Both the position numbers and the translations under genes were made by a program. The notes below the pieces were generated by a model. The model saw only the letters and a list, made by a program, of their open reading frames with translations, searched no databases and was not told where the DNA came from. From Datnioides undecimradiatus (lineage: Eukaryota; Chordata; Actinopteri; Lobotiformes; Datnioididae), in the NCBI GenBank assembly GCA_008933995.1, contig WARS01000069.1, positions 1,116,001 through 1,180,000 of the forward strand: a stretch of 64,000 nt of DNA, read 5' to 3'. Each line of letters starts with the position of its first letter. Within the stretch, counting starts at the first letter, position 1. Below are positions 49,726-61,807 of the stretch, piece after piece.

Positions 49726-49865
49726 CCGATGCCCATTTGAAAAGCCGGGGCGCTAGTCGTTCGTCCTTCAATCGCCAATTAACAAGGGCCCGTTTAATTG
49801 CAGTGGTTTGGGAGGGCATACAATTACCACTGGAGCCAAACCAACACACACACACACACACACAC
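49697..49865. repeat. 120-bp unique block bracketed by (TG)n and (CA)n
   Basis: (TG)n at 49697-49723 and (CA)n at 49844-49865 can pair in RNA. The block between has two small palindromes: CAATTAACAAGGGCCCGTTT then aattg (49776-49800, centre GGGCCC), and CAGTGGT/ACCACTG arms (49801-49807, 49826-49832). It lies about 350 bp before exon 2. Confidence 0.85.
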
Positions 49866-50219
49866 TTCTTCTTAATGAGCAGCACTATCAGCTCTCCTTT
49901 CATTTGCACTCACTCTCTCTTCCTCCTGCCTGCTCCTCACCCACCCGCCTGCTCCGTCCGGGCGTTTAGATCAAACTCCTCTCGTCCTGTGATGTGTCTC
50001 CTTCTTTCCTCTCCTTGTTTCCTTCTGTCTCAAATGTTGCACCCTGCTTCCTCTTTCCTAGCCCTGCTCCTGGCTCTTCTCTCCCGTGGGCAGCGAATCA
50101 CTCACACAAACACACTTTTACAGGAACATCATCGGGTTTTGTCACACTTTCTTTAAAACGCCATGTTCTTCCTCTTTTGTCCGACTGCTCACAGCTCTTC
50201 TCTCCTCCCTCCTTCGCAG

Positions 50220-50303
50220 GTTCTTTTAAAGGCATGTGTAAGCAGATAGATCACTTCCCCGAGGACGCAGACTATGAGGCGGACGCTTCAGAGTACTTCC
50301 TAC
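50220..50303 (+). CDS. cacng2: cacng2 coding exon 2
   Basis: An 84-nt exon, the size expected for the second coding exon of TARP genes. The acceptor is ttcgcag at 50213-50219, after a pyrimidine-rich stretch, and the donor is gtgagt at 50304. Joined to the phase-1 end of exon 1 it reads [20 protein letters not shown] then DASEYFLR, in the first extracellular domain. Human gamma-2, from memory, has [28 protein letters not shown], so identity is very high and the D-T to D-A-S differences are conservative. The cysteine of GMCKQ is the family cysteine that pairs with the CC of exon 1. No frame damage is seen. The reading frame leaves one base (C) to complete an arginine codon with exon 3. Confidence 0.96.
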
Positions 50304-53300
50304 GTGAGTCCGTCTCATTGCATGATCGTTCTTTCATTAACACTTTGCATCATGTGTCTCAACATTAATCCTACAGTGCAACATTCTGCACTTTTATAAA
50401 GTTGTTTTTTGAACTTTTGCAGCACTTTTATGCAGAAAAACCACAAAAGCTGCAATGATGAGTCTTTTAATCAGTTCATGGCTTTGTATTTAATGAATCA
50501 ACAACTACTTTGATCATCAATTAATCATTTTGAGTCATTTCCTAAGATATTAAATGTCCAGATTTGCAGGTTTTTGCTTCCTGAATGTGAATGTCTCTGA
50601 GTTTCTTTACTCGTCTGTGTAAACAAACCGAATGTGTTTGGATTGTGGACAAAACAAGAGGTTTCAGGACGTCACCTTGGTTCTTTTTTAGAGACAAAGA
50701 CTGAGATTTTTCCCCATTTTCAGACGTTTTGTGTGCCAAACGACTAATTGATGAATCAAAAATGTGACTGATAGATTAATAAATCGTTAATTGCAGCATT
50801 ACAAAACACTATAAAGCCATTTACAATCTGAATAACACTGACAAACCTGTTTCAGAGTTGAGACATAATGTAACGTGAGGTTATGTTTGTTTTACCTGAG
50901 TTAAAATGAGAAGCACAGATGAATAAGAATATGTCAGAAGCAATATCGCAAACCAGAACGCTGTTTTATATAAGAAGGAAAGATGGAGACAAGATTGGGA
51001 CTAGAGGAGAGAACGTAAACAGGAAGTGCTCGGACAGGAAGTTGGAGGTCCAGAAAAGAGGAGTCAAAGCATGAAGGAGAGGCAGCAGGAAGAGGTGAAA
51101 GAGGACAGGACAGGAGGAGGCAAACGACAAGGAGAAGGTGAAGGAGGTGAAGGACAAGGAGTAGGGTACCAGTGCAGTGCTGTTTGCTCTCCCAGCGGCT
51201 TGCCAATTAGGACACTTTCCTCTATAAATACTCCAGGCTCTGCTATGTGGGTCACACCTCTCCCTCTCCTCCTTTCCTTCCACCCACCCACCCATCCATC
51301 CATCCCTTGCCTCCTCCCTCTTGCCTGCCATCCATCTGTCTGTCCATCTCCACCGAGGGCCTGCACTGCCTGCCCGACAGCTGGTGGATGGAGGCCGTGG
51401 GGTGCAGCGAGGGGGACGGTGTGGTTGGGGGCGGGGGCAGGACCGAGAGGGGAACTGAAGATCCACAGGAAATGAAAAGACTGAAGCAAGTTTGTTTCAA
51501 CGTGTTTTCGATAAACATTGACCTGCAGGCGTCCGTTGGGTCTTGGTTCCTGTTGGGTCTGCAGGTGTTCATCCACCTGTTGGGTGTCGGTTGGTGCTCC
51601 AGTGTCATTTACACCCTTATGGTCACTGAAAATTGCAAACTGTTAATTTTGATTCAAATGTATTGTGTTCAGATGAAGTGCTGACCCTGCATCTCATCCT
51701 TTACCCAACCACCCCCGTTTGCATCACCATGTGAGGTACACGTCAACTGGGGTCAAACCAGAGGATTGGCTGAACCCTACAAAAACTGAATAAAACACAG
51801 TCAGTAACGACTAACTGGCTGTAAACGACCACCCAGTGTCGTGTAACCTTGCACCGTTCATTTCGAATGCAGGTTTAAATCCTTAAAAACAAGTAAATTC
51901 AAAGTTTGCTCGGGACTATTTTCTGCAGAGGATTAACACTCATTTCATTAGCAAAGGCCACCAAATCAATGAGATGCATTTGTTCAGGTGTAGCTGAGCT
52001 GTGAGGAAGCTTCAGTTGGTAACATGCAAAATGTTCCCCCATAGGACCCTATGGACAGCGAGGAGGACAGGACGGGGTAGAGGAAAGAAAGGAGGGTTGA
52101 TGAATGCAAGATCAAAGGTTGAAGATAGGGCTAAAAGGGTATTCAATGGGAATGATGCACTGAGGTGTGGTCCTGCTCCTTTCAAGGAACTTTCCACAAG
52201 TCCAGTTGGTTGTGATTCCCACCCTTTGGATAACATTTATAAGGTAACATGCTGCTGTTGCTCAACTGCTTCTGGTGGTAACCTTGACATAGTTAATCCT
52301 TTAACTGTCCTAAACACACGTCAAACCCAGTCGCTCCTGTTGTCTATGTGATGTCTGGCCTACCGCTTTAGACAATGAAAAACATTTCAGTGACGTTTGA
52401 TCGTTACATTCAGCTTTAATTTAATGTCTGATTCAACAGCCCTGCTTCGAGCTCATGATTGTATGTGACTGTGACCATTTGAACAAATCAAATCAGTCCT
52501 CTCACTTTGTTTGTTGTTTTCCGATGCACCACTTTTGTATTTATCTTGTTGTAAAAGCACTAAGAAGCTGACTCTTGCTCTCTATGCCTTTTGGTTTCCT
52601 GTAATCTCCTGTGATATGCTAATCAAGGCTCATTCTGCTGCTGCAGTCGCTGTGCAAGTCACTCTGAATAACAGTGTCAGCTAAATTACTATAGTGACAA
52701 TGTAAAGTGCGGACGATGATCCCTTCTGACAGATGGAAGTGATGCAACATTTGTTTATCACTCATACACATTTCCATCTGGAGGCTTCCCAATGCAGCCA
52801 CGGTATCTTACAAGTGGCCACTGATGCAGCTCCACTCGACTGGCTGAGTGCCTCGTTATACAGCAGCTGAGGGAAGGGAGACCACGGCTCTTCCTGGAAC
52901 TCTGATGTTTACACTTCAATCCCACGATTCCTCCTGAGTTTCAGTCACATACTGTAGGTGTTACTGTCAGAATAAGGCTATGACAGAGGTTGTTGGACGC
53001 TCAGTGAAACAGAAACTGCAGTGGGAGTTCATCAGGATCATCTGGACTTCTAGAAAGCTCCTCTCTTCGAAGAGGCCTCTTCAGTTCTGGTGGACCCCAG
53101 ACTTTTAACCTCTGTTGGGTGTGGTCAGTGGTCATTAGCGCTGTGACGATGTGGTTTGGATGCTGCAGGCTGGTCGTTAGAGTTAATATGGTCAATGACA
53201 GCTGCACAAAGGCTCCAGAGTTGGACAACAATGGTTGTTAGTTGAAGTCACACGAGGCCTGTTGTTAAATCTCTGTTATGATGCTTGTGAGTTATAATCA

Positions 53301-55529
53301 TTCCATTATATTTGCTCTTACAGGGCAGTACAAACTCAGTCAAACAGCAAAGGGTCTAAAGTAGCAGCAGGAGCACATTACCAGGGTCCTGCGGGGATTA
53401 CTGTAGACTGATTGATGGGTGGATGTCATGACATCATTGGTTGAGACTGTTTGGTCATGTCATACTTTGTTTTACAGAACGACATATGGTTAAATCTCTA
53501 AGATAAATGTCTTTTTTCAAATTAAACCACCTGGTTAAGGAGGGTAAAAGAACCTGCTGCCTGGTGTTTTGTAGCATTTTTGATCATTTTGCATATTTTC
53601 TTTCTCCAAATAGCGAGGTTAGCCAGTTAGCTAGCCCAGCTGGTTGCACCTTGAAGTTTACAACCAAGTCTTTTGAGTTTTGCTCAGCATTGCAAGACAG
53701 TGTGAAACAGACCCATAGCCACCTACCTTTCCGAGTTGATGTTTAGACCTTTTAATCAAACCAAATATGATGTGTGCATCTATGTAAACTGGGACCAACC
53801 ATTTTCAACCAATGACAGCTACGTTTAGCAGTTGGCTAGCTATCCAACTGTACAGATCATCAGTATGTCTTTGGGTGCTTGGGCATCTCAACCAGGCCTT
53901 GTTGAACCCAAACCATGACACTATCATTTCAGTCTGTTGTCCAACTCTGAATCACTGTAACTCTGTGTCTGCAGTGAAAGTCAAATGAGATGAAAGTGTT
54001 ACGTCCTGTTCTACTTTGAAATACATCGCGATGTGGAAGCTGCATACTTTAATCTGGACTTTAAGGATTGTGGTCACCAAGTTTGGAGGCAAAGGTAGCT
54101 TTACTGTGGACTGTGCAGTCTAATAGACTCTATCGCCGCTATATTAGTAACGATTTAACCATTTAACTGCTTCAGATTCAAACTAGTCTGACAGTTTGAG
54201 GAAGTGCAGCAGCGTTTTTAGGTTTTTGTGGAGAAATCCACTCCCTCGAATGAGTCAAACCCATTTCTGAAAGACACAAATGTCACAGTTCATCAACAGT
54301 CTGTCACCGTTTAGACCAGTTGTACCAACTAAAACAGCAGTAGGGCAACAGTACGTGGAGGATTGACTGTGGAGTCATTGTTATTTCTCCCTCTCTCTCT
54401 TTCCCCAAGAGTCTTTTTGATCTCTCGCTCTCTGTAGCCGTCTAACCCCTCCGCTCTCTGTCTCTCTCTCTCTCTTTCTGGGTGAATTCATACATGTGGT
54501 TATGTAAGACCGAGCAGTCCGCCTTCCTTCTGCAGCAGCCACCACCCCAGCCCTCCACCACAGCATTAATACAGAGGACAGTTTACCAGCAGAAGCACAT
54601 GAAACCTGAATGATTAGTTCATAAAAAACAAACCATACCGTTTGTTTCAGCATCAATAATTAGTGATATCGGACTGAAGGGGATGCGAATGGATCAGCCG
54701 ATGCAATCAGCCGATATCCAGCCAATCGTGATGCCACGAACAGTTGAGATTCACGACTGTTTCCACTGAATTGGCTGCAGAGTCCATGGTTCAGTCTGCA
54801 GGCGTGGACTGAGCCGTGGAAGAACCTGGTGGATAACCTTCAGGGGAAATTGGTGTGTGAAACCTTTTGTTCAGGGCAAAGTCAGCAAAGTGTTCAGTAG
54901 TTAAAGTATCAAAGAGCATTTCTAAGATGGCTGCCAATTGACAACACTTGCTCATGAGCCCAGTAAATGCTTCACTGTTGCTACACAGAGTGAAAACAGG
55001 ACTTTCAGTTGTTTCTACATCATATGAACTTTAGATTTTCATGCATTTACATCAGTTCTTAGGGTTTTATCATCTCATCATTACAGTTTTTAACCAGGAC
55101 CATCAGGTTTAATCTTCCAGGGCTCCCCTTTAAATGAGGTCCGTCCTTTGTGAACATGCAAATTGAAAGTGGCAGCAGGCAACAGCACGTAGTTAATGCT
55201 TAACTGACACTCCGCTCTTTATCAGTGTCTCTTGATGTATACTGCAACTTATCTCTTGCACTTCCTGTCATTGCACATGTTTGAGACCTGCGCTGTCATT
55301 TGTTGCATCAGAGTCAGGTGACTTTCACTGCACATCCAAAGGAATTCAGGCTATAATTAAAAGCACTGTGCACTTGTTTCCACACATGAAGGCCAATACT
55401 GCTTTGATGAACATTTGATTAAACAGGAAGTGTGTGTGAACCCATAAAGACTGGTAACAGAAGAACTGTGTATTTGGTGTTTAGTGTAAGTTATGAGACG
55501 CGCAAAACACTAAAGTATGCAGGAGGCGT

Positions 55530-55762
55530 GTGTGTGTGTGTGCGTGTGTGTGTGTGCGCGTGCAAGGTTAAATGGCAAGGGTGTGAAGAATAAAACACAG
55601 TGTGTGAATGTGTGTGTTTTGTAGGTGCAATGTGTGTATGTGTGTGTCCATGCGTGGAGCCAGTAAATGGGATTGGATATGGCTAACAGCTCAGCTCAGG
55701 CCCTAACTGGCTTCAACAAGACACAGTCTCTCTCTTGCAAACACACACACACACACACACAC
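55530..55762. repeat. (GT)n and (CA)n tracts
   Basis: GT-rich tracts at 55530-55562 with GCGC interruptions and a (CA)n tract at 55741-55762. Confidence 0.92.
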
Positions 55763-56546
55763 AGTTAAAGTATTTAACTGTGGAGACCAAACTATATGTT
55801 AAAGAAAGTAATGGTTCATTTCTTCCACAGTGTTTCTTTCAAAATACCCAGAAAAACAAGAAAATCAAGAAAAACAACCTCTGATGTAAACACCAGAATG
55901 TAAAACTATAAATAAACAACCGGCAATTAAATATTTATCAAGAAAAACTGCAAAACTAAGTGTTTTTGTCAGTAGTTATAAGCGTAAAATAGTTATTTAC
56001 ATTAATATTTATGTTATAACAAAAGTAAAAGTAGTTAATGAAAATACGGTCTTATGGGGTAGTTTTACTATTTAGTTAAAACATCATTTATGCAACTTTT
56101 GTGCAGTAGCTTGTGTAGGTGGAGAGAATTACTGTGAATTAGTTAAATTAAATTGGTCAGATTTGTCGGTTGAGGTTTTAATCGTCAAATTAAACATCAG
56201 AAAATTTTAAAAAACAGTAACATTTTTTAGAAATCAGTAAAAGTAAAAGTTGCTCAATATTAAGACAACAGAAGTGCAGCATGTGAGTAAATGCAATAAT
56301 ACCATAATAATCCATGTTAACGGGAGCAGGCAGGTCAAAATGTCCTCACTTCTCACAGACGTCCTCACTAAGTAGGTTTAAAATGAGGTCCCCACAACCA
56401 CAGAAATACAAGCATAAACACACACAGTCCTGATTTGCTCTGAACACTGTGAAGGCAAAGCGGCGCACAGTCCCGCCGTTTCTATAATTAGACTGCCAGA
56501 TCCTCGTACGTAACGCTAATACTCCGTATTGGGAGGAGATGTGTCA

Positions 56547-56604
56547 TGACGTCACCCAGCGGTGACGTCGTCCAACTCGCTGACGTCACCGCGGCTATTT
56601 TTGG
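56547..56604 (+). promoter_or_regulatory. Triple CRE cluster with CArG-like box
   Basis: TGACGTCA at 56547-56554, TGACGTCG at 56563-56570 and TGACGTCA at 56581-56588, then CTATTTTTGG at 56595-56604 (one base off the SRF CArG consensus, and close to a MEF2 site). The full octamer TGACGTCA is the CREB/ATF site. Spacings are 16 and 18 bp. The CpGs inside are preserved in an otherwise CpG-poor intron, which suggests either selection or lack of methylation. A candidate intronic enhancer or alternative promoter; the sequence alone does not tell which. Confidence 0.55.
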
Positions 56605-56691
56605 GGCCCGAGTTGTGACATGGAGGCATATCACGATTTATATGAGTAATACGGCGTGATAATGACTGGCAGGCTGTGTGAGCACCCTACT

Positions 56692-56715
56692 GTGTGTGTG
56701 TGTGTGCATGCATGT

Positions 56716-56757
<42 letters not shown>

Positions 56758-56901
56758 AACAGTCATACAAAAGCACGTGCAAACACACACCGGTCCAGTG
56801 GGGGTGTGTGTTGCGTTCATGGTGATATGTTTCTTCAATCTGTTTAAGATTTGATCATTTTATAAAAACCTGTGAACACGTATGTCAGCTTAACGTGGAC
56901 A

Positions 56902-56932
<31 letters not shown>

Positions 56933-57022
56933 TCAGTTATTCCCCTGTAGCTGTAGCTGTAGCAGCCAAGTTTCCACCACCACATGTTCGTTGCTGCTGG
57001 GTTCTCCCACGTGGGCGAAGTA

Positions 57023-57059
<37 letters not shown>

Positions 57060-57276
57060 GATGGAGCAGATCGTTCGTGCGTGGGTAGTGTACAGTGTGT
57101 ATGGGAAACACCCCACTTTGTAGCAAGAGAGAGCGAGCGAGCGAGTGGGTGGGAGGCTGATCGATGAGTGTGTTCACTTTGTAGCTTGTTGAGCTGATCT
57201 GTGTGTGTGTGTGTGTGTGTGTGTGAGACAAAGAAATGGTGCACTGTACTGTAGTTTGTGTGTATACATTGAAGTG

Positions 57277-57310
<34 letters not shown>

Positions 57311-57416
57311 AACCCAGGGAGCTCCCATGGTGGTGTGTCCACCCCCGCCTCTATAATTCAGCCACAATTACAAGGCTCTCCTCCGCTGCAGCTAATGAAA
57401 CCATAAGTCAGCCGGA

Positions 57417-57453
<37 letters not shown>
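56692..57453. repeat. Dense GT/CA cluster in both orientations
   Basis: GT tracts at 56692-56706, 56718-56754, 57025-57054, 57200-57225 and 57280-57308; CA tracts at 56906-56932 and 57418-57453. Seven tracts in 760 bp. CA and GU tracts in one transcript can pair to form double-stranded RNA. All longer open frames here are artefacts. Confidence 0.96.
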
Positions 57454-57454
<1 letters not shown>

Positions 57455-58349
57455 ACTGCAGCAGAACCAACCGAGCGGTGGGAGAAGTGAAGGGAGGGTG
57501 AACACAGGGAAGCGAAGGCAGGATGGAGTCAGTTTGAGTCAGCGTGTGTGTTATTGCTCATGTTGTGGCGACACAGTCACCTCTGAGGACGGGTCCTCGC
57601 AGGGCAACGCATTACATTTGAGGGGAAAGCCAAACACAATTAGCTTAGCATCGACTTTTTACCACCTGTGTGTGTCTGCAGGTGAGCACAACTGATGATT
57701 AGCTGTGTTTTACTTTGTATTACTGGGATATGACGAGTAACGGTATGTAGTCACTCACTAAAGGCTCCGTGACTCTAAAGTAATAATAATAATCCACCGT
57801 CCGGCTGAGAAACGTGCAGATAATAAGCAGACTGGATGCCCCTGCAGCGGGACTGTGCAGGATCAATGGGTAGATAAGGGATGGATGGATCGATGGATGC
57901 ACACGTTCAACCGTTGCTCCATTTGCTGGTCAACACTCGCTTACTGTTTTCAATGACGTTTCTTTGAGCCTGTTCTACGTTAGCTGGGTTAAATTCAAAG
58001 TTTCCAATATGGCGGCCAAGATGCTGAGTGTGTGAGTGGAAACAGAGCTATGCAGCGATTCAGCAGCGATGTGACTCTGCAAAGGTCAGAAGCTGCTTTC
58101 TGAAACAAACACATGCATCTGCAGAAGATGACAGACAGGAGACAGTGACAGACAAGTGTTTTTCCCTTTTTCCAGTCGTAGTTTACAGCTAATTCATTAT
58201 CTAGCTACTCAGCAAGATGCAGCACCCAAGCAGCGGCTTTATTTCATAGCTTTGCTGCTGAAAGACTCACAACAAACACAAAAAACATTAAAACTGAAGT
58301 GATTTCACTGGAGGGGGGATGTTTGGTGAAACCCGAGGTTGTTGTTGCA

Positions 58350-58430
58350 CGCTGAGGAGATAATCCCACAACCAGGAAGTCAGAGGTTCGATCCCAGCAG
58401 CTCTTATGTGTTGCTGACGTCTCCTCACGC
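58350..58430 (+). mobile_element. tRNA-derived SINE remnant
   Basis: ATCCCACAACCAGGAAGTCA then gaggttcgatcccagcagctc contains a perfect pol III B box GGTTCGATCCC (58385-58395). The order resembles a common fish SINE (TCCCC.AACC.GAAGGT..GGTTCGATCCC.GCTCCT, then CACATGT). No A box is clear, so only a fragment remains. Confidence 0.5.
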
Positions 58431-58558
58431 CGTCACTGCTGCAGCTGCTGGGGCTCGTTCACACTCCCCTTGCCGTCTCTGCGCCGGGATGTGCTCGGTG
58501 GCAGTGCCTGGAGGCCGGCGATTTTAAAGTGCTGGCCTTCTGCTCAAAGCTCGAGTGC

Positions 58559-58640
58559 AGAGAGGAGAGAGAGAGGGAGGGAGAGAGAGAGAGGGAGAGA
58601 GGGTGAGAGAGAGAGGAGAGAGAGGGTGAGAGAGACAGCT
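58559..58640. repeat. (GA)n-rich tract
   Basis: Purine-rich GAGAGAGG sequence of about 80 bp with TGA interruptions. Confidence 0.93.
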
Positions 58641-59435
58641 TGAGGCAAAGCAGCTTCACAGTGAAGGCCTGCAGTCTTCTCTTCTTCTTCTCCTGTTGCA
58701 GTTCTTGCATCGTCCTGCGTTTGTACCTAAACTTTATTGAAAACACAGATCCTCCATAACCAACCTAAACATTATCATTCATTAATAATATAAGCACAGC
58801 ACTTTAGGTTGAGAAGTTATAACCTTTGCTAACACCATCTCTGTTATAACAAGCATGAACACCTACGTTGTTTCGTCAAATTCAGAATATTTAATTAACA
58901 AGAGTTGCAGGAAGAGCTCCGGGTCAAAGGCTGCAGCAGATAACCACACAGTTGGGATGACCTTATCGTGTTTGCTGATCATCAGCTGATGAACTGCAAC
59001 ACAGATGGTTTTAACGGTCAGGGGCGTTGTGTTTGCAGGTTTTCTGATCTTGTGATGCATAATTTTATGAAAGTCTTGAGGAAATCTCTTTAAACTTGGA
59101 ACAAACTTTCAGTTTGACTCAAAGAGAAACGTGTCAGACAAACGAAGGTCGCAGTGACTTCCTTATTATGACAATCAACAACATTTTTACAAAAGTGTCT
59201 TTAAAATCACAACATTTTAACATTTTATCATATAATTTGAGTCTGTCTCACTCACTTTAACATAGTTTAACACCATCTCCATGTTTTAGGTTAGTTAGCT
59301 TTGCTAAAATTGGTTTTTTGGTTTTAAATCAGTTTCTTCCAATTGGCAACTATTAACCATTATCTGACTTCTCTGATCTTCACTTTAAACTGAATATCAG
59401 CTGTTTTCTGACTCCTGTTTGAACAAGCTCTAAGG

Positions 59436-59525
59436 CAGGGGTGCCCAATACGTCGATCACAATTGACCGGTGGATCGCAAAGGTGGTGAAACAACTGAAC
59501 TAGAAAACAACAAAATCACGCAGCT
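59436..59525 (+). mobile_element. hAT transposon terminal fragment
   Basis: CAGGGGTGCCCAATACGTCG then atcacaattgaccggtggatcgcaaagg matches the terminus of a hAT-type family (Zaphod-like, as I recall) in which CAGGGGTG is the inverted-terminal repeat and GATCG words follow. The other terminus was not found, so the 3' limit is arbitrary. The CpG-rich part at 59560-59700 may belong to the same element. Confidence 0.55.
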
Positions 59526-59765
59526 AAAGCTGCATCATTAGCTAGCTACAGTGCAGCTGTTGTCGTAGCGAGCTGCACATGTTGCGCGCCAAAATGCAAA
59601 GACTGACAGGCGCTAACGGCGGCGCAGACGGCGGGAAACAGTCGGTAAACCTGATCAGGAAACACAACCCGGCCGCCGCATGTCAGGAGAGAAGATACCC
59701 CGCGTCTTCTATAACATCAGCAGTGTGTTCACCTCCAGTGAGCGATAAATCAACTGTGGTACAGG

Positions 59766-59823
59766 TGTGTGTGTGTGTGTGTGTGTGACAGGAGCTGTTT
59801 TCGCTTACTCTGGAAGAAATAAG

Positions 59824-59854
<31 letters not shown>

Positions 59855-59998
59855 CGCACAGTATGTGGCTGGTATGAGGGGCTTTCCACCTTGAAGACAA
59901 TTTGCCCTGACAGCACATGTCAATGAAGGAGAGGAGATGGGGTTAAAACAAATACAGAGGAGGCGGAGGAGGAGGAGGAGGAGGAGGAGGAGGAGGGG
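59766..59998. repeat. (GT)n tracts and (GGA)n tract
   Basis: GT at 59766-59787 and 59823-59853, GGA/GAG trinucleotides at 59957-59998. Confidence 0.95.
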
Positions 59999-60824
59999 AG
60001 GCTTGGTGCAATGCCAACTCTGAGGTCACCTTAATATTTGATCTGCTTCAGTGAATGGAAACATCACAGCACAGAGAGGGAGAGATGCAGAAACAAGAAG
60101 GAAAAGCAGAAAGAGGAGGAAAACGGAGACGGAGGCCGATCAGCCTCGTAATTAGAAACAAGATCAAGGACGAGCCCTCAACAGCCATTTTTAGCTGCCC
60201 TTGAGCAAGGCAGCAAAGGCTGGTTCATCACGATTTAAGTCTTATTTTGCTTTTATTCGACACTGCACACTGGGAACATGACGGATAATCAGTCAGGAGA
60301 GGAGATCAACTAGATCGTCTGCAACGCTTTGCAAAACCCCTGCACGTGCACTGGAAAACAGATGTTAAATACAAGTAGATGAAGCTCTGATTAGCTGACT
60401 GCACGTTTTTCTTGGCCTGTTTTCTAGAACTTTAGTGTGTATTATATTAATGTGCAACAGGAAATGTGTTTTATTCCTATCCAAATTCACTTTTTACATA
60501 AAAATAATTAGTAAATGTTCATTAATGCACCAGGCAGGTTGCAAAGAAAGGTTGTTTTTCTGTAATGCATTAGTAAAATGATCACTGACAACTTATTTGA
60601 TTGGTTTACGCCATCCACTCACAGTGACTACAGCACTGTTAAACGTCTTCCTGGTTGTGTGCAGTTTATCTGGAGCCAGTGTACTGTACCTACAGTAACA
60701 TGGTGGCTGTTGCAGACAGAGTTTGCATAAATTTGAGACTTTAACAACCTAAAAGAATCACAGTCATTATAAGTTTATAAAAATTATACTTTCAGCACTT
60801 TAATTGGCTGTTAAACTGTTTTTT

Positions 60825-61175
60825 TCTGTCAAGAAACTGAAGCTGTTTGATCTGTTTACACTTTATTCACATCCACCAGACTCTGCTGACAAATACAGTG
60901 ATTGTACCTCACCTGTTGCAGGTCGACCGCTGCCTCAATTAGCTGGTCTGTTTGTGTTATTGTGCATCTTTGATGTTTGAAAAGACACGTTTGGATCAAT
61001 CAATTAATGCAATATCACAAACAAACATCAACAAACAACAGGCATCTGTAGACCAGCACCTCCTGTGTTCTGCAGGCTGAAATTACTGTTTTTGTCAATG
61101 AAGTCTGGTGGATTTGATGAGGATGTAACAAATTACATTTCCTGTCTAAAAACAACAGCTTCAACCTGTGTGAAC
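60825..61175. mobile_element. Second fold-back repeat, about 140-bp arms
   Basis: The left arm (about 60825-60975) has TGAAGCTGTTTG, CATCCACCAGACTCTGCTGA, ACAAATACAGTGATTGTACC and TGGTCTGTTTGTG. Reading the right arm (about 61025-61175) in reverse gives GAAGCTGTTG, AATCCACCAGACTTCATTGA, ACAAAAACAGTAATTTCAGC and TGGTCTACAGATG in the same order. Arms are diverged (roughly 70% by eye). No coding capacity. It resembles an interspersed repeat of fish genomes whose name I cannot give. Confidence 0.6.
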
Positions 61176-61807
61176 ATTATAAAAATATAAAGTACACTTT
61201 TTTTAAATAGCAAAAATATGCTTTACTGCTGCCCCGGTGCACAGCAGCTTTGTACACAAGCAATCGTGTTTATTTAGATTTACTCATGCTCATTACTCAT
61301 TAGTTTTCTTGCAAATAAAGACAGAAAGAGATAAAGACAGCAGAGAGAGAAATAGTTTAATATCCTCAACAAGGGAGTCAGACTCATGCAGGAAACTGTT
61401 TCAGCATGAAAACCCGCCATAAGTTGAGGAATGTGACATTGGTCGTCTCCGAAGCCGGGTTGAGCTCCGTGACCACGGCAGCACCGTGACAACCCCCGAG
61501 GCCAATCAGCAAATCGGCCGCACAGAGGGCAAACAGACAGACAGCTGATGGACAGACTGATAGTGGAGGGAAAGAGGACAGAGACAGGCAGAGGGTTAGA
61601 GAGATGGAGCGATAGAGCGATTGAAGGTGGAGGGCGGGGCTGATGGACGGAGGTGGACATGGTGCACAATGGAGCAGAGATCTTTGATGAAGATAGATAA
61701 GGTAGAGTCAGGAGAAAGGGAGACAATTAGAAGTTAATATGTTGGAAGAGTAAAAGAGAAGAGATGCTTTGGTGCTAACGATGCTTCGCTGTTTATTATT
61801 AATTTAA

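Larger units (their letters stand above)
14855..50219 (+). other. cacng2: cacng2 intron 1 (35,365 bp)
   Basis: Bounded by gtgagc and ttcgcag. No additional coding exon was recognised on either strand. Apart from the repeats listed separately, these stretches hold no gene that I can see: 15115-21600, 24130-26143, 26650-29880, 33245-35570, 35640-38700, 38965-43080 and 43840-49690. Long open frames there are low-complexity (poly CVCV or THTH from CA repeats, RE-rich from GA tracts) or short and unsupported. CpG-rich patches at 18270-18480 and 31840-31940 have no assigned role. Confidence 0.9.

Noticed and set aside
55950-56310. AGTAAAAGTA and GTGAGTAAATG words as a diverged MITE
   Set aside because: AT-rich sequence makes such words common, and no terminal repeats could be paired.
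60190-60230. CCCTTGAGCAAGGCA as a SINE piece
   Set aside because: Only 15 bp resemble the fish SINE wording; too short to support.
61480-61500. CAGCACCGTGACAAC as an REST (RE1) silencer site
   Set aside because: Only one half matches the 21-bp consensus and the spacing is wrong.
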